From: Rikenellaceae bacterium
GTDB lineage: Bacteria; Bacteroidota; Bacteroidia; Bacteroidales; Rikenellaceae
Direction of reading: 5' to 3'
Assembly (NCBI GenBank): GCA_015059845.1
Contig: SUZR01000007.1
Span: forward strand, 62,001 to 126,000
DNA: 64,000 nucleotides
Of this stretch, positions 17,674 through 26,057 are shown piece by piece (the first letter of the stretch is position 1; the number at the start of each line of letters is the position of its first letter). The notes below the pieces were generated by a model. The model ran no database searches. It saw only the letters and a list, made by a program, of their open reading frames with translations, and was not told the DNA's origin. A program made the translations under genes and the position numbers.

Positions 17674-17705
17674 CAAAATTACTCCTAATTTGCTTAAGAG
17701 CCAAA
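17674..17705 (-). promoter_or_regulatory. Promoter of rpsO (full -33/-7 match)
   Basis: On the minus strand, TTTG at 17702-17705 and TAATTTTG at 17674-17681 are separated by exactly 20 nt, matching the Bacteroidota consensus. Confidence 0.8.
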
Positions 17706-17787
17706 TATTTTAGTGTTAAAAATGTTATTTTTTTGTTTGTTTATGTTCGTTTTATTTACGGGATGTTAATTTTTCCTGAAATATGCT

Positions 17788-17795
17788 TATATTTG
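17788..17795 (+). promoter_or_regulatory. -7 promoter element for apbE
   Basis: Reads TATATTTG. The implied leader of about 80 nt contains small hairpins (AATCC/GGATT near 17829-17847). Confidence 0.55.
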
Positions 17796-17882
17796 CACAC
17801 AGATGAGGTGTTGCAATATGGAAAGTTTTAATCCTAAAAGGGGATTATTCCCGTTGGGCAACCGTAGGTTTTATCTTTAACT

Positions 17883-18938
17883 ATGCGCAGAATTTTCTCT
17901 ATATTACCCCGAGCGGTTAGAACGGCATTTTTTGTGTTGCCGTTGCTTGTTGTGGCGTGTAATAAGAGTGCGCCGAGCTATATTCGTGTCGAGGGGCAGA
18001 TGCTCGGAACTTTTATGCAGGTGAGTGCCTGCACTGAGCAGCCTTCATCGGAGGTGTATGCTATGATGATGAGCATCGACACCGCGGCCAAGAAGTCGAT
18101 GTCGATTTTTGACGAGAACTCACTTCTGAGTCGCGTAAACCGTAACGAAACGGACTCTCTGGACGAGCATATTATCCACTGCCTGGAGCTTTCGCGCGGC
18201 GTCAGCCAGATTAGCGGTGGTGCTTATGATGTCACAATCGCACCCCTTGTCGAGGCCTATGGCTTTGCGGGCAAGGAGCGTCAGGCGGAGGTGAATGTAG
18301 ATTCACTGCTGGAGTTTGTCGGAATCGATAAGGTGCGCGTTGAGAATGGCCGTCTTGTTAAAGAGGATAGCCGCTTGCGGCTTGACTTCAACTCTATCGC
18401 CAAAGGCTATGTCGTGGATATGGCCGCGCAGGAGCTGGAGCGTATGGGTATGGAGAGCTATCTGGTCGATATTGGTGGTGAGGTACGATGCCGAGGCGTG
18501 AACTCCAAGGGCGGAGCGTGGCGAGTAGGTATTGAGACTCCTTTTGATGGTAACGACGCCGTGGGAGCATATGTTCAGCAGGTTATCTCGCTGACGGATT
18601 GCGCAATGGCTACGTCGGGCAATTATCGCCGCTATTATCTTGATGCAGAGGGCCGTAAGGTGGCCCATACGATAGACCCGCATACGGGACAAAGCGTTGT
18701 AACCGACCTTCTGTCGGCTACGGTTGTAGCACCTACGTGTGCCGAGGCGGATGCCTATGGTACAATGTTTATGGCTATGGGTCTGGAGCGCGCCATTGAA
18801 CTCGCGCGTGAGTTGGAGCAGCGTGGCGTGATGGTATATTTCATCGCAGCAGGTGAGGGGGATAAGTTTGATGTTTACTACTCCTCGAAACTGGCTCCGG
18901 CACTTAAAACCACAGATGGATTTCGCGTTATTAAGTAG
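17883..18938 (+). CDS. apbE: FAD:protein FMN transferase (ApbE family lipoprotein)
   Basis: A 351-residue protein that attaches FMN covalently to Thr/Ser of redox proteins such as Rnf or Nqr subunits. The signal peptide ends in a lipobox (LLVVAC, Cys near residue 26). Family motifs are MLGTFMQV, SGGAYDVTIAPLVEAYGF, LDFNSIAKGYVVD, LVDIGGEVR, ATSGNYRRYY and HTIDPHTG, with the Mg-binding region ATVVAPTCAEADAYGT. No Nqr or Rnf genes are in the window. A lipid-kinase gene follows after 36 nt. Confidence 0.93.
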   Translation: MRRIFSILPRAVRTAFFVLPLLVVACNKSAPSYIRVEGQMLGTFMQVSACTEQPSSEVYAMMMSIDTAAKKSMSIFDENSLLSRVNRNETDSLDEHIIHCLELSRGVSQISGGAYDVTIAPLVEAYGFAGKERQAEVNVDSLLEFVGIDKVRVENGRLVKEDSRLRLDFNSIAKGYVVDMAAQELERMGMESYLVDIGGEVRCRGVNSKGGAWRVGIETPFDGNDAVGAYVQQVISLTDCAMATSGNYRRYYLDAEGRKVAHTIDPHTGQSVVTDLLSATVVAPTCAEADAYGTMFMAMGLERAIELARELEQRGVMVYFIAAGEGDKFDVYYSSKLAPALKTTDGFRVIK

Positions 18939-18974
18939 GCGAAGTTCATCGTTACGGGACGAAACAAAGATTCT

Positions 18975-19871
18975 ATGAAAAGAGCAATATTGTTATATAA
19001 TAATCAGGCCGGTCGTGGTACGGTGGAGCGTAGTCTGGATAAGATTATAGCCATCTTCCGCGATGCCGATTATTATATGCAGGCGGTGGCTATTGACTTC
19101 GGCGGGAATCCGTATAAGGGTTACGAGGATGTCGATTTAGTTGTCGTTGCGGGTGGCGATGGTACGCTTAACTACGCCGTTAACAGTATGTTAAGTAATG
19201 GTCTGTCGCTGACGTTGGGAATCCTGCCTGCGGGCACGGCCAACGACTTTGCAGGTGCGTTGGGTATGTCGAACAATATCCTGAAGGCTGCTCGCCAGAT
19301 TGCCTACGGCACACCCGAGCCCATCGATTGCGGTAAGGTTGAGCAGATAGGCAATCCCGATGCTCCCGCCATCTATTTTGTCAATATTTTCAGTTTTGGT
19401 ATATTTACAACAACGTCGCAGCATACCCCCGAGGAGCTTAAACACATTATGGGCCGTGCGGCCTATATGATTGAGGCCTTCAAGGAGTTGAAGAAGCTGC
19501 ACGGTATTCCGCTCACCATCACCAGCGACGATGAGGCTTTCTATTATCCTACGCTTATGGGCTTGGTCTTCAATGGTGAGTCGGCGGGTCGTATGCCTTT
19601 GGCGCGTATGTCGAATCTGCGTGACGGGGCGTTCGATTGTCTGTTCCTTCGCAAGCGAGATACGGCATTCCAGTCGGCGTGCGATATGTTGTTGTATGTG
19701 CTTGGCATAAAGACTGATGCGGTGAAGTATATCCGCACGAGTGAGCTGATGCTTGTCTCGCCTGTCAGTGCGGCTACGGATGTCGATGGACAGAGCGGTG
19801 GTCGGTTCCCGATGAAGGTCAGTTGTCTGCGAGGGGCGCTTACGGTCGTCTGTCCGCACGAGGACACTTGA
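18975..19871 (+). CDS. Diacylglycerol kinase-family lipid kinase (YegS/DgkB-like)
   Basis: A 298-residue protein with the diacylglycerol-kinase catalytic domain: LYNNQAGRG at the N-terminus, nucleotide-binding VVAGGDGTLNYAVNSM and LGILPAGTANDFAGALG, and a C-terminal beta domain with ATDVDGQSGGRFPMKVSC. Members phosphorylate diacylglycerol, phosphatidylglycerol or sphingoid bases; the substrate cannot be fixed here, though an alpha-oxoamine synthase elsewhere in the window makes a sphingoid-like base conceivable. It lies in line with apbE and an AraC regulator (22 nt downstream), a likely operon. Confidence 0.88.
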   Translation: MKRAILLYNNQAGRGTVERSLDKIIAIFRDADYYMQAVAIDFGGNPYKGYEDVDLVVVAGGDGTLNYAVNSMLSNGLSLTLGILPAGTANDFAGALGMSNNILKAARQIAYGTPEPIDCGKVEQIGNPDAPAIYFVNIFSFGIFTTTSQHTPEELKHIMGRAAYMIEAFKELKKLHGIPLTITSDDEAFYYPTLMGLVFNGESAGRMPLARMSNLRDGAFDCLFLRKRDTAFQSACDMLLYVLGIKTDAVKYIRTSELMLVSPVSAATDVDGQSGGRFPMKVSCLRGALTVVCPHEDT

Positions 19872-19893
19872 TGAGAGGAAAATTTTATTATAT

Positions 19894-20796
19894 ATGGAGA
19901 GGAAGATTAAAAGTGAGGGAGTTAGTAAAATTTCAGTTTCAAAATTCAAAGATTATTTTTTAGAGGAGGGTTTTTGTTCGGAGGATTTCGTGATGTCGCC
20001 TATGGTGCGTTTCAAGACGATGACGGGTGCGCCACGCATAATCGAAGGAATGACAGTGGGAGTGATATGTAATGGTACAGCCAAGGTGGTTATCAATGAC
20101 CGAGCCTTTGAGCTGCGCCCCAACTCGTTGTTCCTGTTGCGCGAGGAGTCAAAGATTACATCGTTCAAATGCACGAAGGCTTGTACGGGATATTTTGCTA
20201 CCTACTCGACGGCATTCATCGACTCAATGAAGGTCGATACATCCAATATGCTCTCGGCAGATGTGATGTTTAGCCTGAAGCCCTGTATTGAGGCGCAGGC
20301 GGATGAGGTGACAAGCCTGCACGATATAGCCGGTGCGGTACACTCTATTGCAGGTAGAGGCGAGTTGCTTTATAGTAATAAGATAATGGCTTCGCTCTTG
20401 ACCTCGTTCTTCTATGCCGTAGCCTCGATTATAAATAAAAATAGGTCGGAGAGTAAGGATGGTGGCGATGGCTCGCGTGCCGACGAGTTGATGCGTCTGT
20501 TCATAGACGAACTGAGTGCGTCGTGCGAGCGTGAGCGTAGCGTGGAGTATTATGCCAAACAGTTGGGTATTACGCCTAAGTATCTGTCGCTCATATGCAA
20601 GAAGAAGGTGGGCAAAAACGCCTCGAAGGTGATTGACGGCGCGGTGGTAAACAAAGCCAAGGAGCTGTTGGCGCACACGGGAATGAGTGTTCAGGAGGTG
20701 TCGGAGCGATTGAACTTCGTGTCGCAGTCGTTCTTCGGTAAATACTTCAAGCAGCGAACGGGAGTGTCGCCGTCACGATATAAGACGCAGGGATAA
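19894..20796 (+). CDS. AraC-family transcriptional regulator
   Basis: A 300-residue protein: an N-terminal cupin-like sensing domain (about 1-180; VGVICNGTAKVVINDRAFELRP) and a C-terminal AraC DNA-binding domain with two helix-turn-helix motifs (YYAKQLGITPKYLSLICKKK and VQEVSERLNFVSQSFFGKYF, then GVSPSRYK). Same architecture as the regulator at 45534-46412. Position after the lipid kinase suggests co-transcription. Target and ligand unknown. Confidence 0.9.
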   Translation: MERKIKSEGVSKISVSKFKDYFLEEGFCSEDFVMSPMVRFKTMTGAPRIIEGMTVGVICNGTAKVVINDRAFELRPNSLFLLREESKITSFKCTKACTGYFATYSTAFIDSMKVDTSNMLSADVMFSLKPCIEAQADEVTSLHDIAGAVHSIAGRGELLYSNKIMASLLTSFFYAVASIINKNRSESKDGGDGSRADELMRLFIDELSASCERERSVEYYAKQLGITPKYLSLICKKKVGKNASKVIDGAVVNKAKELLAHTGMSVQEVSERLNFVSQSFFGKYFKQRTGVSPSRYKTQG

Positions 20797-20816
20797 ACGG
20801 GCTTGTTGTAAATGCT

Positions 20817-20856
20817 AAAAGAGGTGCTAACTTTTGGGTTAGCACCTCTTTTTTAC
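20817..20856. terminator. Bidirectional rho-independent terminator
   Basis: A perfect 15-bp stem AAAAGAGGTGCTAAC (20817-20831) with GTTAGCACCTCTTTT (20838-20852) and a T run. Loop and stem closely resemble the terminator at 6671-6703. Confidence 0.92.
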
Positions 20857-22670
20857 TCGTTAATGAATTTGTCCAGGTCGGTAACTCGTCTATTTATAAA
20901 TTTTCTAACCACATCTACCTCAGCAGGATATGAGCCCAAGTGCTGGTAGTTCATATTTACATCGAAGTTAAGGTTATTCCAACGCGTGAAGTTCAATTTC
21001 TGCGATTGGTCGAGATACTGCTCCGTATCATTGACATATTGCACCAGCGACTCAGGGGTTATCACGCCACTGTCGCGCAAATCATTCCACATCTCCTTAA
21101 GGCGAGCTTTTGCTACGGGGTCCATCCTAACAATTCGAGTTACAAACTGTTGCATATTATCTCCGCCGGCAAAAGAGGCTGTGCCAGAGCTGTATAGGAA
21201 TCCCGAGGGATTATTTAGCTCGTTATGCGTACGAGAGTCGTTGTCGAAGGCGATATCGAAATCCCATACGGGACCGGTGTAGAGCTTCTGGTCGCCACGC
21301 TCCTTATACATATATGTGCTCCAATATGTGTCGGTATTGCCGCTCAACTCGCCTACGATAAAGTGCTTGAGGAAGCTGTCAATATCAAAATAGGGGTAGT
21401 ATCCCCAATCCTCGTGGGTAAAGTGATCCGAGAAGACCTTGTTCAGTACATTGTTGAAGCAATCTTCGATATACTTTTTCTGCTGCGCAGTAATCTTTTC
21501 ATCATCAGGAGACTTGATTGTTACGGGAATGCCCTTGTTTGACCAGAAATAGCATTTTTCCTTAGTTGCATTGGCATCAATCTCAATCAGATAACCACCC
21601 GTAAGGGCATCGCCCGTATTATCCTCGGGCTTCATCTCCGTAATATCCACTCGGCCCTCACGTATATCTATCTGGTCACAAAGCTGGTAGCAACCGCGAT
21701 ACTCACCGTTGAAGATTACATCTACGGGCTGGCAGTAGGGGGTATATTTAGCACCTACGCGGCGGCTGATTTCAAATGCTAAGATATTGCGCATCATACT
21801 CTTATCGCCATAAGGGCTAATGAGTGTCCACTTCTTAGCTTCGGCAGGAGCATCGAGCAATTTTGCCTTCTTGTCGAACTTAATGCGATATGGTTTTTGG
21901 GCAAAGCCCCAGCTCGCATTTCCACGACCGCGGATGCCAGTTTTCTCGCCGATGTGAACCTTCTTGCCACCGTCGCTAATGACATAAACGGTACTTGAAA
22001 TCTCATACTCCTTTGATGTGACCTCAGTCGCTTTATCTGTTCTGATGACAACCGTCGGCAGGTTTGTTACCTGGAAGAACTGCGAGTCGTCACCCTTGCC
22101 CTTTGTTCCGTAGAATGCCAGCTCGGCCAAGTTACAACGCTCGTCGTTGGGTGTTACGTAGCGCACGTAGCGGAATCCGCGCGAGCAGTTTACCGTTGCG
22201 TAATTCATCTGGCCGGGAGTGCCAGCCTCGGGGATGAGGTAGATGGGTACCGCATCCTCAAAATCGTGTCGGTTAGCACCCTCAATCACCGCCAACTTGA
22301 CACGCTCCGCCTGACCACTGCGAGGTGCGTAGCCAATCTTCGTTATGACGTGCTTCTCGCCCAAATCAAGACCTACCCAAGTCATAGAACGGTCGTATGA
22401 CGCAAAGTATGTGTTGAACTTGCGGTCAAAGACATTGGCTTTGGTGTTTACGGTTGTTGATTGCGCATCACCATTACCATAGTCAACCGAATATTTTGTG
22501 CCGATGATAGCGCCAGGCAGTGAGCCATCCTCGCCAGCGGGCACATCAAATTCGGGGACGGGTTGTTCTTCGTATTCGTTATTGGGGAGTACCAATTCGT
22601 TTCCGCCGCACGAAATAAGCGCGAAAAATGATATCAGTAGTATCGCCAATAGATTGAAGATTCGTTTCAT
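20853..22670 (-). CDS. CotH kinase-family lipoprotein with N-terminal discoidin-like domain
   Basis: A 605-residue protein with lipoprotein signal (MKRIFNLLAILLISFFALISC, Cys near residue 21). Residues about 60-190 look like an F5/8-type C (discoidin) carbohydrate-binding domain (FNTYFASYDRSMTWVGLDLG, FRYVRYV). Residues about 205-600 form a CotH domain with the signature GIRGRGNASW, QKPYRIKFDKK and VWDFDIAFDND. Characterised CotH proteins are atypical kinases phosphorylating spore-coat or surface proteins. Likely surface-exposed, target unknown. Own promoter at 22708. Confidence 0.88.
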   Translation of the reverse strand: MKRIFNLLAILLISFFALISCGGNELVLPNNEYEEQPVPEFDVPAGEDGSLPGAIIGTKYSVDYGNGDAQSTTVNTKANVFDRKFNTYFASYDRSMTWVGLDLGEKHVITKIGYAPRSGQAERVKLAVIEGANRHDFEDAVPIYLIPEAGTPGQMNYATVNCSRGFRYVRYVTPNDERCNLAELAFYGTKGKGDDSQFFQVTNLPTVVIRTDKATEVTSKEYEISSTVYVISDGGKKVHIGEKTGIRGRGNASWGFAQKPYRIKFDKKAKLLDAPAEAKKWTLISPYGDKSMMRNILAFEISRRVGAKYTPYCQPVDVIFNGEYRGCYQLCDQIDIREGRVDITEMKPEDNTGDALTGGYLIEIDANATKEKCYFWSNKGIPVTIKSPDDEKITAQQKKYIEDCFNNVLNKVFSDHFTHEDWGYYPYFDIDSFLKHFIVGELSGNTDTYWSTYMYKERGDQKLYTGPVWDFDIAFDNDSRTHNELNNPSGFLYSSGTASFAGGDNMQQFVTRIVRMDPVAKARLKEMWNDLRDSGVITPESLVQYVNDTEQYLDQSQKLNFTRWNNLNFDVNMNYQHLGSYPAEVDVVRKFINRRVTDLDKFINE

Positions 22671-22707
22671 TGGTTAGGTTGTTTTTAGTGTTATTATCTC
22701 ATAAAGA

Positions 22708-22715
22708 CAAAAATA
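22708..22715 (-). promoter_or_regulatory. -7 promoter element for the CotH-family gene
   Basis: Reads TATTTTTG on the minus strand, 38 nt above the start codon. Confidence 0.5.
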
Positions 22716-22757
22716 CGAAAATATATCGGCTATCAAAATATTTGGGCGAAAAAATGC

Positions 22758-22787
22758 AAAAAAAAGAGTCACCTTGTGGGTGACTCT
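22758..22787 (-). terminator. Terminator of pckA
   Basis: Stem AGAGTCACC (22765-22773) with GGTGACTCT (22779-22787). On the minus strand it is followed by a long T run (plus-strand A run 22758-22764). Confidence 0.88.
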
Positions 22788-22807
22788 CTTATTTGGAAAT
22801 CTATTGA

Positions 22808-24415
22808 TTACAACTGGGGACCAGCAGCTACCAATGACTTACCCTCCTCGTTGCCAGTGAACTTAGCGAAGTTCTTGATGAAGCGAGAAGCCAAGTCCTC
22901 AGCCTTGGTGTTCCACTCTGCTGCGTCAGCATAAGTGTCGCGAGGATCCAAGATAGCGGGATCTACGCCGGGAAGAGCTGTGGGAACCTTGAAATCGAAG
23001 ATAGGAATCTGCTTAGTCTCTGCCTTGTCGATTGAGCCATCGAGGATAGCGTCGATGATACCACGTGTATCCTTGATAGAGATACGCTTGCCAGTACCGT
23101 TCCAACCAGTGTTAACGAGGTAAGCAGTAGCACCTGATGCCTCCATCTTCTTAACCAACTCCTCACCGTACTTTGTGGGGTGCAATGAAAGGAATGCAGC
23201 ACCGAAGCAAGCTGAGAATGTAGGAGTAGGCTCAGTGATACCACGCTCTGTACCAGCCAACTTAGCGGTGAAACCAGAGAGGAAGTAGTACTTAGTCTGC
23301 TCGGGAGTCAAGATTGATACGGGAGGCAATACGCCGAATGCGTCAGCTGACAAGAAGATAACCTTCTTTGCAGCGGGAGCCTTAGATACGCCCTTAACGA
23401 TGTTGTCGATGTGGTAGATAGGATAAGATACACGAGTGTTCTCAGTTACTGACTTATCAGCGAAGTCAATCTTACCTGTAGCCTCGTCAACAGTTACGTT
23501 CTCCAAAAGTGCGTTGCGGCGGATAGCGTTCCAGATATCGGGCTCGTTCTCCTTAGAGAGGTTGATAACCTTTGCGTAGCAACCACCCTCGAAGTTGAAT
23601 ACGCCCTCGTCGTCCCAACCGTGCTCGTCGTCACCGATAAGCTGGCGCTTGGGGTCAGTTGAGAGAGTAGTCTTACCTGTACCTGACAAACCGAAGAAGA
23701 TAGCTGTCTCACCCTTCTCGTTAGTGTTAGCAGAGCAGTGCATTGAAGCCATACCCTTCAAAGGAAGCAAGTAGTTCATATAAGAGAACATACCCTTCTT
23801 CATCTCACCACCATACCAAGTGTTGATGATAACCTGCATCTTCTCAGTGAGGTTGAATACAACAGCAGTCTCAGAGTTCAAACCGAGCTCCTTGTAGTTC
23901 TCAACCTTAGCCTTAGAAGCGTTCAATACTACGAAATCGGGCTCACCGTAAACCTCCAACTCAGCGTCAGTAGGACGGATGAACATATTCTTAACGAAGT
24001 GTGCCTGCCAAGCAACCTCCATAATGAAGCGAATCTTCAAACGGCTGTTCTCGTTAGCACCGCAGAAAGTATCAACAACGTAAAGCTTCTTGTTAGAGAG
24101 CTCCTTAGAAGCCAACGCCTTCAACTCAGCCCACGCCTCCTTAGTTACAGGCTTGTTGTCGTTCTTGTACTCCTCTGAAGTCCACCAGATAGTGTCCTTA
24201 GAAGTCTCGTCCATTACGAAGAACTTATCCTTAGGTGAACGGCCAGTGTAAACGCCAGTCATTACGTTAACAGCACCCATCTCAGTTACTACGCCCTTGT
24301 CGAAGCCAGTCAAGCCGGGCTTAGTCTCCTCGCGGAACAACTCATCGTAAGAGGGGTTGTAAACAACCTCAGTAGTACCGGTGATGCCGTACTTAGTCAA
24401 ATCAATTTTTGCCAT
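22808..24415 (-). CDS. pckA: Phosphoenolpyruvate carboxykinase (ATP)
   Basis: A 535-residue ATP-type PEP carboxykinase interconverting oxaloacetate + ATP and PEP + CO2. In Bacteroidales it usually runs toward oxaloacetate in the succinate pathway (family knowledge). Signatures are [11 protein letters not shown], the kinase-1a P-loop [22 protein letters not shown] and [11 protein letters not shown]. Codon use is strongly biased toward a restricted set, pointing to very high expression. It has its own long leader (promoter near 24581) and terminator. Confidence 0.97.
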   Translation of the reverse strand: MAKIDLTKYGITGTTEVVYNPSYDELFREETKPGLTGFDKGVVTEMGAVNVMTGVYTGRSPKDKFFVMDETSKDTIWWTSEEYKNDNKPVTKEAWAELKALASKELSNKKLYVVDTFCGANENSRLKIRFIMEVAWQAHFVKNMFIRPTDAELEVYGEPDFVVLNASKAKVENYKELGLNSETAVVFNLTEKMQVIINTWYGGEMKKGMFSYMNYLLPLKGMASMHCSANTNEKGETAIFFGLSGTGKTTLSTDPKRQLIGDDEHGWDDEGVFNFEGGCYAKVINLSKENEPDIWNAIRRNALLENVTVDEATGKIDFADKSVTENTRVSYPIYHIDNIVKGVSKAPAAKKVIFLSADAFGVLPPVSILTPEQTKYYFLSGFTAKLAGTERGITEPTPTFSACFGAAFLSLHPTKYGEELVKKMEASGATAYLVNTGWNGTGKRISIKDTRGIIDAILDGSIDKAETKQIPIFDFKVPTALPGVDPAILDPRDTYADAAEWNTKAEDLASRFIKNFAKFTGNEEGKSLVAAGPQL

Positions 24416-24580
24416 AATTTTATAAATATTATTAGTTAAACTACTTCTTTCTTTCTCTGTTTATCTTCCTGCTGAAACTTGCTTGCATCTATCGTAATAA
24501 CACTTGCCTCTGACAACTGTTACTCTTTCCTATTGCAACCTGCGCCCCATAAATTGGATAGGCCCCTTTTTTCAGCGCTA

Positions 24581-24588
24581 CAAAAATA
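24581..24588 (-). promoter_or_regulatory. Likely pckA -7 element
   Basis: Reads TATTTTTG on the minus strand, with TTTC 19 nt upstream as an imperfect -33 box. Confidence 0.5.
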
Positions 24589-24714
24589 ATTAAAGAATTT
24601 GAATTGTGAAACGGTTAACACTATATTTTTTGAAAATTTTTCTTTTTCTTAACATACGAAAATTTGCCGCGAAAGCTGTGGGGGTATTTTGTTGCGTTTT
24701 AGGATAAAAATAAT

Positions 24715-24722
24715 TATATTTG
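24715..24722 (+). promoter_or_regulatory. -7 promoter element for the HemW-like gene
   Basis: Reads TATATTTG. It favours the ATG at 24775 over the one at 24736, which would leave a leader of under 10 nt. Confidence 0.55.
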
Positions 24723-24774
24723 CAATTTTGTGTAAATGCCTTTTACAGGCCAAATTGTAGGTTTCCCCACCCCG

Positions 24775-25887
24775 ATGGCAGGATTGTATCTCCATATCCC
24801 TTTCTGTAAGCGTATCTGTGGTTATTGCGACTTCTTCCGCGTGGCCGATTTGCGGCTCGTGGAGTCTGCCGTTATGGCTATGCACGCCGAAATGGACGAG
24901 CAACGCGATTTTATGGAGGATCGCAAGATTCGTACCATCTATTTCGGTGGTGGAACTCCTTCGTTGCTGCCTCCATCCGAGGTGCAGGCTTTTGTTGACC
25001 ACGCAGCCGAGTTGTGGGACTGCGCAGATGTTGAGGAGGTTACGATTGAGGCAAATCCTGATGATATTACCGATGAGTATGTTGCAGCGCTGCGCAAAAC
25101 GGCTGTAAATAGAGTCAGCCTTGGCGTGCAGTCATTCGATGATGCGGAGCTGCGGTTTATGAATCGCCGCCACACGGCAGCGGGGGCTGTCGATGCGGTA
25201 CGCCGATTGCAGGAGGCGGGTATCTCAAATATTACGGTTGACCTTATCTTTGGTGTCGATGGCTTTGGCGAGGATGTAGTTGCCCGCAACCTTGAGCAGG
25301 TGCTGGCACTTGGCGTGCAGCACGTTTCGGCATACCATTTGACAATAGAGCCAAACACGACTTTCGGCCGACGTCTGCAACGCGGTGAGATGCGAGAGGT
25401 GTCGGAGAGTGTCAGCGAGCGAGAATATGCATTGATTGATAGCGTGTTGACCGCTGCTGGATACGAGCATTATGAGGTGTCAAACTATGCCCGCGAGGGT
25501 TTCCGTTCGCGCCATAACTCTTCGTATTGGCACGGTGCGCAGTATCTCGGCATTGGCGTTGGGGCGCACTCATATAATGGGCGCGTGCGTCGCTGGTCGC
25601 CGCAGACGGTGGGGGAGTACTGCTTGGCCCGCGAGTATGAGGTCGATGTCTTGACCGAGCGCGACCATTTTAATGAATATGTAATGACCAATCTGCGCTG
25701 CGCTGAAGGGGTGGATTTGGAGTATATAAAGTCACATTTTGGTGCTGCGTCATACGAAAAAGTGATGCGGGGAGCCCGCCGCTGGGTATCTTCTGGAGAT
25801 ATGGTCGGCGAGGACGGCCGATTGAGAATCCCTGTCGGCAAATTCTTAATTTCTGATGCAATTATTGAGTCGCTTTTTGAAGTATAG
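24775..25887 (+). CDS. HemW-like radical SAM protein (coproporphyrinogen III oxidase-like)
   Basis: 370 residues from MAGLYLHIPFCK; an in-frame ATG at 24736 would add 13 residues lacking family similarity. The radical SAM cluster motif is CKRICGYCDF (CxxxCxxC). Further signatures are YFGGGTPSLLP, TIEANPDD, RVSLGVQSFDD and GVGAHSYNG, with a HemN-type C-terminal domain. Homologues now called HemW are heme chaperones rather than true coproporphyrinogen oxidases; the extra HemN Cys is not seen. Monocistronic, ahead of the glycogen genes but with a separate promoter. Confidence 0.9.
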   Translation: MAGLYLHIPFCKRICGYCDFFRVADLRLVESAVMAMHAEMDEQRDFMEDRKIRTIYFGGGTPSLLPPSEVQAFVDHAAELWDCADVEEVTIEANPDDITDEYVAALRKTAVNRVSLGVQSFDDAELRFMNRRHTAAGAVDAVRRLQEAGISNITVDLIFGVDGFGEDVVARNLEQVLALGVQHVSAYHLTIEPNTTFGRRLQRGEMREVSESVSEREYALIDSVLTAAGYEHYEVSNYAREGFRSRHNSSYWHGAQYLGIGVGAHSYNGRVRRWSPQTVGEYCLAREYEVDVLTERDHFNEYVMTNLRCAEGVDLEYIKSHFGAASYEKVMRGARRWVSSGDMVGEDGRLRIPVGKFLISDAIIESLFEV

Positions 25888-25974
25888 TTAATAAAAAATA
25901 TTAAATTATTGTTAAATTATTTTATTAACTCATTTTCGGTCTATATAAATTGCTGAAATATAAATATAAAGTAT

Positions 25975-25982
25975 TATCTTTG
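25975..25982 (+). promoter_or_regulatory. -7 promoter element for the glycogen synthase-phosphorylase gene
   Basis: Reads TATCTTTG. Transcription from about 25989 leaves a leader of about 70 nt, and excludes the in-frame ATG at 25950 as the start. Confidence 0.65.
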
Positions 25983-26057
25983 CAGCGATTTTTCCATTTT
26001 CTGCATAGTATATACATATATATATTATATAGGATTGTAACTAACAAATATATTTTT

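Larger units (their letters stand above)
17566..17882. other. Intergenic region rpsO / apbE (317 nt)
   Basis: Divergent. It holds the rpsO leader and promoter (17566-17705) and the apbE -7 element (17788-17795). Nothing recognisable lies between. Confidence 0.7.
24416..24774. other. Divergent intergenic region pckA / hemW-like (359 nt)
   Basis: It holds a roughly 160-nt pckA leader, a pckA -7 element (24581-24588) and the hemW-like -7 element (24715-24722). The leader is purine-rich near the start codon; no known riboswitch was recognised. Confidence 0.6.

Noticed and set aside
17522..17704. Small minus-strand open frame covering the rpsO leader
   Set aside because: It overlaps the rpsO start in another frame and begins upstream of the predicted transcription start; the leader is better explained as structured RNA.
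25950..26057. N-terminal extension of the synthase-phosphorylase gene
   Set aside because: Contains the -7 promoter element, and the added residues are translation of AT-rich intergenic DNA.
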